Source: Peterkaempfera griseoplana
GTDB lineage: Bacteria > Actinomycetota > Actinomycetes > Streptomycetales > Streptomycetaceae
Direction of reading: 5' to 3'
NCBI RefSeq assembly: GCF_001418575.1
Contig: NZ_LIQR01000033.1
Location: 1-49,791, forward strand
DNA: 49,791 nt
Shown: one piece after another, positions 44,759-49,791 of the stretch
Layout: every line of letters begins with the position of its first letter
Numbering within the stretch: the stretch's first letter is position 1
Program-made: the position numbers and the translations under genes
Notes under the pieces: model-generated
The model's input: only the letters and a program-made list of their open reading frames with translations
Database searches by the model: none
Told to the model about the DNA's origin: nothing

Positions 44759-46156
44759 TCAGCCTTCCGTGGTGTGGTGTGGTGGTTGCGGGGTCCGCGC
44801 CTCGGACCGGATGAAGCGCACCAGCCGCCCGATCCCGTCGGTGATCTCGGCGCGGGTCAGATAGCTGACGGACAGCCGGATCGCGTGCTCTCCGCCGCCG
44901 TCGGGATAGAAGTACGACATGGGCGTCCAGATGACGCCGAACTCCTCGGCCGAGCGCCTGAGTGCGGCGTTGTCGGCGCGGAAGGGGACGGTGACGGCCA
45001 GGAAGAAGCCGCCGCTGGGCCGGTTCCAGCGCACCCCGAGGGCGGTCCGCAGGTCCGCCGGGAGGGACTGCTCCAGCTGCTGGAGGGTGGCCTCCATCGC
45101 GTCCCCGTAGTAGGCGGACGTCCGGACGTTGAGTTCCGAGGTGCGGCCCCCCGCGGCGAGCAGCATGCCGGCCACCACGGCCTGGCTGATCGGGGAGGTG
45201 TTCACCGTCACCATGCTCTTGATCTTGACGAGTTCGTCCGCGAGCAGCCCGGTGGTGCCGTCGGCGCCGACGACGGGCTGGTCGGCGACGGCGAACCCCA
45301 CGCGGGCCCCGGGGAAGAGGGTCTTGGAGAGCGATCCCAGATGGACCACCCGGTGCTCCCGGTCGAGCGCCTTGAGGGTGGGCAGCTGCCGCCCGGGGCT
45401 GACCATCCGGTAGGGGCTGTCCTCCAGCAGCAGGATGTCCTGCCGGGCGGCCAGTTCGAGCAGCTCCCGGCGGGTCTCCAGGGGCATGGTCGCGCCGGAG
45501 GGGTTGGAGTGGTCGGGGATGACGTAGAAGGCCCGCGGACGGCGGCCCCTGGCCCGCTCGGCCTCGATCGCCGCCTCCAGGTCGGCGCAGCGGAATCCGT
45601 CCTCCCGCTCGGTGACCGCGGTGAGGTCGATGTCGAGCAGCCGGGCCGCGCCTGTGATGCCCACATAGCAGGGGCTGGAGACCAGCAGCACGTCCTGCGG
45701 CCCCGCGATCAGCGCCCGCACCGCGAGGAGCATCGCCTCCTGGCAGCCGACGGTGACCACGACGGACTCGGCGGGTACGTCGATGTCCTCGTCGAGGCGG
45801 AGCGAGTCGGCGATCAGCTCCCGGATCCTGCCGCCGGTCGGGCCGTACTGGAAGAGCGCGTCCCGTATCCGCTCGGGCGAGTGGCCGCTCTCCTCCAGAT
45901 GGTCCAGGTAGCGGCGGAGGTACTCGAAGACCTGCTCGGTCTCGAAGAAGCCGTCGTACGGCCGGCCGGGCGCGAAGGAGATCGCCTCGGGATAGCGGTG
46001 GGTGACCTCGTTGAGGAAGTTCATGGTGTCCAGCACCGGATGGGAGAGGCTGCCGTGCAGCTCCTCCTTGCGCAGCGGCCGGGCATCCGCCGTCCGCCGC
46101 CCGGCCGGCGCCGTCTGGGCGAGGGCCGTGCCGCCCCCGGGGACCGCCGGGCTCAT
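44759..46156 (-). CDS. hpgT: HpgT-type aminotransferase for hydroxyphenylglycines
   Basis: A 465-residue PLP enzyme of fold type I. It should convert aryl-glyoxylates to arylglycines (3,5-dihydroxyphenylglyoxylate to Dpg, 4-hydroxyphenylglyoxylate to Hpg). Landmarks: GSLSHPVLDTMNFLNEVTHRYPEAISFAPGRPY near residue 35, VGCQEAMLLAVRAL, YVIPDHSNPSG, the Schiff-base lysine K278 in LGSLSKTLFPGARVGFAVADQ, and the C-terminal RLSVSYL arginine. An N-terminal stretch of about 30 residues is extra. The ATG overlaps the stop of the HmaS-like gene (ATGA). Active-site residues appear intact. Confidence 0.92.
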   Translation of the reverse strand: MSPAVPGGGTALAQTAPAGRRTADARPLRKEELHGSLSHPVLDTMNFLNEVTHRYPEAISFAPGRPYDGFFETEQVFEYLRRYLDHLEESGHSPERIRDALFQYGPTGGRIRELIADSLRLDEDIDVPAESVVVTVGCQEAMLLAVRALIAGPQDVLLVSSPCYVGITGAARLLDIDLTAVTEREDGFRCADLEAAIEAERARGRRPRAFYVIPDHSNPSGATMPLETRRELLELAARQDILLLEDSPYRMVSPGRQLPTLKALDREHRVVHLGSLSKTLFPGARVGFAVADQPVVGADGTTGLLADELVKIKSMVTVNTSPISQAVVAGMLLAAGGRTSELNVRTSAYYGDAMEATLQQLEQSLPADLRTALGVRWNRPSGGFFLAVTVPFRADNAALRRSAEEFGVIWTPMSYFYPDGGGEHAIRLSVSYLTRAEITDGIGRLVRFIRSEARTPQPPHHTTEG

Positions 46157-47175
46157 CCGGCTGCCAGCCGATCGCGCTCCACCGCTTCGTACAGGGCCCG
46201 GGTGCCCGCGCTGCCGAGGCCGCGGGCGCCGCGGCGCTGGACGAGTTCGAAGGACAGCGTGTTGCGCTCATAGGGCGAGCGGCTGAGGAGCCGCAGCAGG
46301 GAGCCGGACCCGTCGTGGTCGACCGGTATCCCCACGCCCCCCGGCGCGGCGGGGTCCTCGGTGGGGGCGGTGCGGCCCTCCGGCCGGGTGCCGTCGCCGG
46401 CGTCCGGGACCGTGAGGACCTCCAGGCCGCGGTCCCGGAACTCGTGGGCGGCCGCGGGGAGGTCGTCGACCAGGAAGGCGAGGCGCTGCACCCCCGGGCC
46501 GCCGTTGCGGTCCAGGAAGGCGTCCAGCTGTCCGGGCTCGCGGTCCGGGGCGGGGGCGACCAGGCTGAGGGTGGCCCGCGGGGAGGACCCGCACATGACG
46601 ACCGAGTCCATCGCCTGCTCCCCGAACTCCTCCCGGGCGGACGAGAGTCGGGTGAATCCGAAGCCGTCGCGGCAGAGGCCGGCGTAGTCCGTGAGGCCGC
46701 CGCCGTCGAGGCAGATCTCCAGATGGTCCAGGCTGCGGATCCGCCCGCCGGGCCGCTCGGGGGCGCCCGGGGTGGCGTGCCACCGGCGTCCGGCGGGCAG
46801 CTCGGCCGCGGGGTTGCGGGTGTGCGGCAGGAGGGTGTGGGTGACACCGCCGAAGCCCGACACCACCGGGCTGCCGTACTCGGAGCCGAGCAGCCGGGCA
46901 CCGGCGGCCTCCGCCGCGGCCACCGAGTCCGGCACGTCGTCACAGGTCATGGCGAGCACGGCGATGCCGTCGCCGTGCTCGTCCAGGAACCGCCAGATGC
47001 CGCGGCCCGAGGTGACGACCAGTTGCACGTCGTTCTGCCGCAGCAGCACGGAACTGCGGTCCGCCGCCACCGAGTCCGCGACCCGGGTGAAGCCCAGGGA
47101 GGAGACCAGGTGATCGACGGACGCGACTTTGTCGCGTGTGTACAGCTCTGCATACGCAATGTCTCGCACGGCCAT
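46153..47175 (-). CDS. 4-hydroxymandelate synthase (HmaS/HPPD family) homologue with a missing iron ligand
   Basis: A 340-residue two-domain vicinal-oxygen-chelate dioxygenase homologue. Overall it follows HmaS: LLRQNDVQLVVTSG, GFGGVTHTLLPH, SLDHLEICLDGG, EQAMDSVVMCGSSPRATLSLVAP, and FELVQRRGARGLGSAGTRALYEAVE. HmaS normally converts 4-hydroxyphenylpyruvate to 4-hydroxymandelate with Fe(II) held by His-His-Glu. Here H151 and E310 are present, but the second His (in the usual GVQHIAF) is Arg, R231 in GVQRLAF (codon CGC). It may be inactive, or may have a different role. Hmo, the next enzyme toward Hpg, is not in the window. ATG at 47175 has GGAGG upstream. Confidence 0.85.
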   Translation of the reverse strand: MAVRDIAYAELYTRDKVASVDHLVSSLGFTRVADSVAADRSSVLLRQNDVQLVVTSGRGIWRFLDEHGDGIAVLAMTCDDVPDSVAAAEAAGARLLGSEYGSPVVSGFGGVTHTLLPHTRNPAAELPAGRRWHATPGAPERPGGRIRSLDHLEICLDGGGLTDYAGLCRDGFGFTRLSSAREEFGEQAMDSVVMCGSSPRATLSLVAPAPDREPGQLDAFLDRNGGPGVQRLAFLVDDLPAAAHEFRDRGLEVLTVPDAGDGTRPEGRTAPTEDPAAPGGVGIPVDHDGSGSLLRLLSRSPYERNTLSFELVQRRGARGLGSAGTRALYEAVERDRLAAG

Positions 47176-47239
47176 GGAGGTGCCTCCTGCAGACGGTGGC
47201 CAGGACGGATGGGGATGCCGGTCGGGTCGGGGGCCTCTC

Positions 47240-48814
47240 CTACCAGCGCCACTCGCGCCGGCCGGCGAGCTGCCGGGCCCGGACGCCGCGGCCCGCGCAG
47301 CAGGTCAGGAACTGCTCGACCCGCGCACCCGGGCAGGTGCCCCCGCCCGGTGGAGCGGCCCCGGCGCGGCTCGGCCGGCCCTCCTCCCCCGCGGCGTAGA
47401 CATACGCCTCCGCGGCCCCCAGCTCCGCCGTGGCCTCGGCGGTCTGCTCCGCGGTGGGGCCGGACCACGCGCGGGTGACGCCCGGCTGCTCGGCCGCCGG
47501 CCCGGTGAGCGGGGCCTGCCAGTGGGCGCCGAGGGTCGCCCCGTCGTGCTCCATGGCGAGGAAGGCCAGGTCGGCCGCGCCCAGGTGGTCCCTGATGCGG
47601 CGGTGGAGGACGGGATCGGCACCGGAGGAGTCCGCTCCGGTGAAGATCCTCCTTCCCGCCAGTTCTATCCAGTAGGTGGACCTGCCGCGGATGTCCAGGG
47701 CGCCGTCGCCGCTCAGGAACGGAGTGGCGGTGACCCTGCCGCCCAGGAACGGCACCGTGTCGAAGTCGTCCGCCTCGATGACGGGGAAGCCGAGCTGCTT
47801 CAGCATCAGGCCCACGGACGGGTCGGCGATGTTGCCCCGTGAGGAGCGCGGTGCCACGACCGCGCCGATCCGGCCCCGCAGTTGCAGCAGTGTCCCGAGG
47901 GCGGTGCGGTCGTGGCGGCCGTGGCTGATCAGCACCAGGTCGACGAAGTCGGGGAGGTCGTCCAGGGTGAAGTGATCCGCGGTGCTGCCGGCCGCGCCGA
48001 CGAAGGGGTCGGTCATCACGGCGGCTTCGGGTGTCTGGAGGACCAGGCAGCCGTGCCCGAAGTAGCGGATGCGGCCGCCGCCGTCGATGTGCCGGTCCTC
48101 CGGCAGGACGGGCCGGTCGGTGAGCAGCCGGGAGAGCAGGCCCGCCTGGGCGTCGCCGAGTTCCAGCTCCTCGCGCAGCCGACCGAGGGCGGCGGGGCGC
48201 ACCCGGGTCCTGAAGAGCGCCTGGAGTCCATGGTGCCGCAGCGGGATCTTCAGCTCCAGTCCCGGTGGGGAGGCGAGGTGCGGAGCGGTCAGCGGGGCCG
48301 GCCGCCGGGTGCCGGTCCGGGGGGAGATCCGCACCGACTGCCGGGACTCGTCGTACACCGGGTCCGCGTAGACCAGCGGCTCCAGGAAGCGCATCTGCGC
48401 CTGTCCGTCGATGTCGTGCACCAGTTCGACCAGGCCGCCCAGCTCACCGGGCAGTTTGGCCTGCAGCGAGCCCAGGTCGGGGCCGTCGGGGTTCAGCCGC
48501 AGGATCTCCTGGCCCTCGGCGACCGCTGCGGCGAAGCGCAGGATGCCGGCCCGGTCGCGTCTGATGCCCTCGGCCAGCCGGCGCACCTGCGCGGTGCGGT
48601 CCCCGGCGGCGTCGGCGCCGTAGGCATCCGGGGCGAGGTCCGCCGCGAGCGGGCTCCCCGGAGACTGCGGATGCGACTCCAGCAGTGGCAGCTGCAGAAA
48701 CGCCAGATTCATCGCCGCCTGCACCGGGGCGACGGTGTGCAGCCAGGCGCAGAACCTGTCCACCAGCGGTTCGGCGATCACGTTCGCCCGCAGGAACTTC
48801 AGCTCATCAGCCAT
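47240..48814 (-). CDS. CmlA/StaM-like metallo-beta-lactamase-fold hydroxylase homologue with degenerate metal site
   Basis: A 524-residue protein with the length and layout of CmlA/StaM beta-hydroxylases: an N-terminal helical arm (VAPVQAAMNLAFLQLPLLES near residue 30) and a C-terminal metallo-beta-lactamase fold (IRYFGHGCLVLQTPEAAVMTDPF, then LLQLRGRIGAVVAPRSSRGNIADPS). These diiron enzymes beta-hydroxylate amino acids on peptide-synthetase carrier proteins. The canonical HxHxDH metal motif reads H298-G-R-H-D-R303 here, so two histidines are Arg, and the segment usually PFLGEH is PFLSGD (365-370), losing the Glu. D302 and D395 (GADSS) remain. It heads the operon. The ATG has a long GGGGGAGGGG site. 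It may be a pseudoenzyme. Confidence 0.8.
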   Translation of the reverse strand: MADELKFLRANVIAEPLVDRFCAWLHTVAPVQAAMNLAFLQLPLLESHPQSPGSPLAADLAPDAYGADAAGDRTAQVRRLAEGIRRDRAGILRFAAAVAEGQEILRLNPDGPDLGSLQAKLPGELGGLVELVHDIDGQAQMRFLEPLVYADPVYDESRQSVRISPRTGTRRPAPLTAPHLASPPGLELKIPLRHHGLQALFRTRVRPAALGRLREELELGDAQAGLLSRLLTDRPVLPEDRHIDGGGRIRYFGHGCLVLQTPEAAVMTDPFVGAAGSTADHFTLDDLPDFVDLVLISHGRHDRTALGTLLQLRGRIGAVVAPRSSRGNIADPSVGLMLKQLGFPVIEADDFDTVPFLGGRVTATPFLSGDGALDIRGRSTYWIELAGRRIFTGADSSGADPVLHRRIRDHLGAADLAFLAMEHDGATLGAHWQAPLTGPAAEQPGVTRAWSGPTAEQTAEATAELGAAEAYVYAAGEEGRPSRAGAAPPGGGTCPGARVEQFLTCCAGRGVRARQLAGRREWRW

Positions 48815-49158
48815 TCTTCGCCCCTCCCCCAGGCGAAACCAGCACTATGGGACGGCCTGGAAATCCAGGTGCCGACGAACATGAAGTCCAGGGCGCCGGC
48901 GGCGACCCGTCCGCCCAGCCGGCGCAAGAAACGTGCTTCGCAAGCACTATGACCCGGCGGCGCACTTTCGATCAATACTCAGGCCGGGCTCATGGCCGGT
49001 CGGGCAGAGTTCTCCGTAACGGGTGCGGCAATCAACGGCGATGTGCCGCAACAGTTCCGGGACGCCGGGAATGAATGACCGAGGGGCGGTCCGCGGCAGC
49101 ACCCCGCCCGGACCACCCCTCGGCCGTACCCGATATGTCAACGGGGCACCGCCCCGTC
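48815..49158. other. Promoter region of the CmlA-like to dpgD operon
   Basis: No gene is seen in these 344 bases. It holds a perfect inverted repeat GTGCTT-CGC-AAGCAC (48933-48947), another CCTGGA-AA-TCCAGG (48856-48869), and a direct repeat AGCACTATG (48841-48849 and 48943-48951), the second copy of which overlaps the first inverted repeat. These are good candidates for regulator binding. The strR-like terminator occupies 49079-49123. A consensus StrR/Bbr box was not recognised. Confidence 0.55.
49079..49123 (-). terminator. Terminator of the StrR-like gene
   Basis: CCGAGGGG-C-GGTCCG pairs with CGGACC-A-CCCCTCGG (one C-A mismatch) around a 15-base loop, 36 bases downstream of the regulator stop. 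It separates this gene from the CmlA-like operon. Confidence 0.8.
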
Positions 49159-49791
49159 TCAGCCGACACCCGCCTCGCAGCTGATCGAACGCACACGCTC
49201 GTCGAGTTCCTGGGCGAACTCCATCCAGGTCTCGGCGTACTGGCGGGCGAGGCGTCCCACCAGGGCCCCGCAGTGCGGCGGCACGGCGGTGGTCAGTTCG
49301 GCCCACTCCTGCGCGCCGATGGCGTTCTGCTGCAGCAGCCGCAGCAGGTGCCGCCCCTCCTCGCGGTGGCGCAGCGACGGGTCCCGCAGCAGCTTCTCCA
49401 GGACGGAGGCGGGGTCCGGGGGCAGCAGCGCCCCCGTACGGCCGCTGCGCTGCCGCGGCACCTGGGGCACCACCTGGGCGGTGTCGTCGGGGCGGACGGC
49501 GACGGGCCTGCCCGCCGCCGGGGCCTCCCCGGACTCCAGCCGCCGGCGGACGTCGCCGGCGGTCGCCGGGGAGATCCCGGCGATCCGCGCGACCTCGCGC
49601 AGCGAGGCCCCGGGGCGTTCGGCCATCACCTCGGCGGCCCGCTGCCGTCCCTCGACGCTGCTCAGCGGACGGACCCTGCCGTCCCGGCCGACCCGTGCGT
49701 TCAACTGCGGCACGGCGTCAGTCGAACGGCGGCGGATGGCCGCCACCGTCTTGGCTCCCAGGCCCGACGCCCGGGCGATCGCCCGGTCGGA
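49159..49791 (-). CDS. StrR-like pathway-specific regulator, N-terminus beyond the window
   Basis: The open frame runs off the right edge; 210 residues are visible. It begins RAIARASGLGAKTVAAIRRR and continues QLNARVGRDGRVRPLSSVEGRQRAAEVMAERPGASLREVARIAGISPATAGDVRRRL, with two helix-turn-helix-like segments, as in the StrR/Bbr/Tei15* family of ParB-related activators. The C-terminal half (EWAELTTAVPPHCGALVGRLARQYAETWMEFAQELDERV) is also typical. Such proteins activate glycopeptide and aminocyclitol antibiotic clusters. A GTG at 49746 is internal, since the frame and homology continue upstream of it. It probably activates the neighbouring Dpg operon and genes to the right. Confidence 0.85.
   Translation of the reverse strand, partial: SDRAIARASGLGAKTVAAIRRRSTDAVPQLNARVGRDGRVRPLSSVEGRQRAAEVMAERPGASLREVARIAGISPATAGDVRRRLESGEAPAAGRPVAVRPDDTAQVVPQVPRQRSGRTGALLPPDPASVLEKLLRDPSLRHREEGRHLLRLLQQNAIGAQEWAELTTAVPPHCGALVGRLARQYAETWMEFAQELDERVRSISCEAGVG

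Noticed and set aside
48815-49158. Search for a StrR/Bbr consensus box before the CmlA-like gene
   Set aside because: A GTCCAG half-site is present near 48892, but no partner TTGGAC or CTGGAC half-site lies at the expected distance.

Overview
The DNA is very GC-rich with strongly GC-biased third codon positions. It has many GTG and TTG starts, overlapping stop/start codons, and several genes with no Shine-Dalgarno. Together with the protein families present, this points to a Streptomycetaceae-type actinomycete chromosome (Streptomyces, Kitasatospora or a close relative). No rRNA, tRNA, CRISPR array, insertion sequence or phage module was seen. Most of the window looks like a chromosomal arm of accessory metabolism and regulators. 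The right end enters a secondary-metabolite cluster.

Left part (1-13,260): the end of a YchJ/SEC-C protein; a lipid locus (glpD and a TetR repressor divergent from an alkyl-DHAP-synthase-like oxidase and a diacylglycerol kinase), with the same layout as Mycobacterium tuberculosis Rv2249c-Rv2252; a GNAT protein; an acetamidase/APC-permease pair; and a drug-efflux block with two MFS pumps and three MarR regulators, including well-formed palindromic operators. Middle (13,260-31,320): an ankyrin protein, a Ser/Thr kinase, a GntR/FCD regulator next to a palindrome-containing promoter and aceE, YetF/DUF421 and TPR proteins, a Tat-exported class II cholesterol oxidase, a GH13 glucosidase, a mycothiol-type isomerase fold protein, rlmG, an ECF sigma factor flanked by two O6-alkylguanine methyltransferases, and a secreted expansin-FnIII-CBM2 protein. 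Right-middle (31,640-40,520): a two-subunit CrcB fluoride channel with DUF190, a MarR-controlled DoxX/NmrA pair, an orphan KdpDE system without kdpFABC, a SnoaL-like protein and a cold-shock protein.

Right end (40,615-49,791): an eight-gene minus-strand block. A StrR-like regulator is cut by the window edge. After it comes an operon-like run of a CmlA/StaM-type metallo-beta-lactamase-fold hydroxylase homologue, a 4-hydroxymandelate-synthase homologue, an HpgT aminotransferase and dpgA-dpgB-dpgC-dpgD. It ends at a strong hairpin. This is the 3,5-dihydroxyphenylglycine (Dpg) supply cassette of glycopeptide/feglymycin-like nonribosomal peptide clusters, so the synthetase genes probably lie to the right of the window. 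The most striking point is that both metalloenzymes have lost expected metal ligands (HmaS-type second His to Arg; CmlA-type HxHxDH to HGRHDR), while the Dpg genes look intact.

The second notable system is the sigma/alkyltransferase locus. The first alkyltransferase and the sigma gene have near-identical ECF-like promoter sequences (CTCACAT, 15-16 nt, CGTCTRCC), which suggests a small sigma-driven alkylation-repair regulon. Family assignments come from reading protein sequences by eye and from recall of family motifs. No database search was run.
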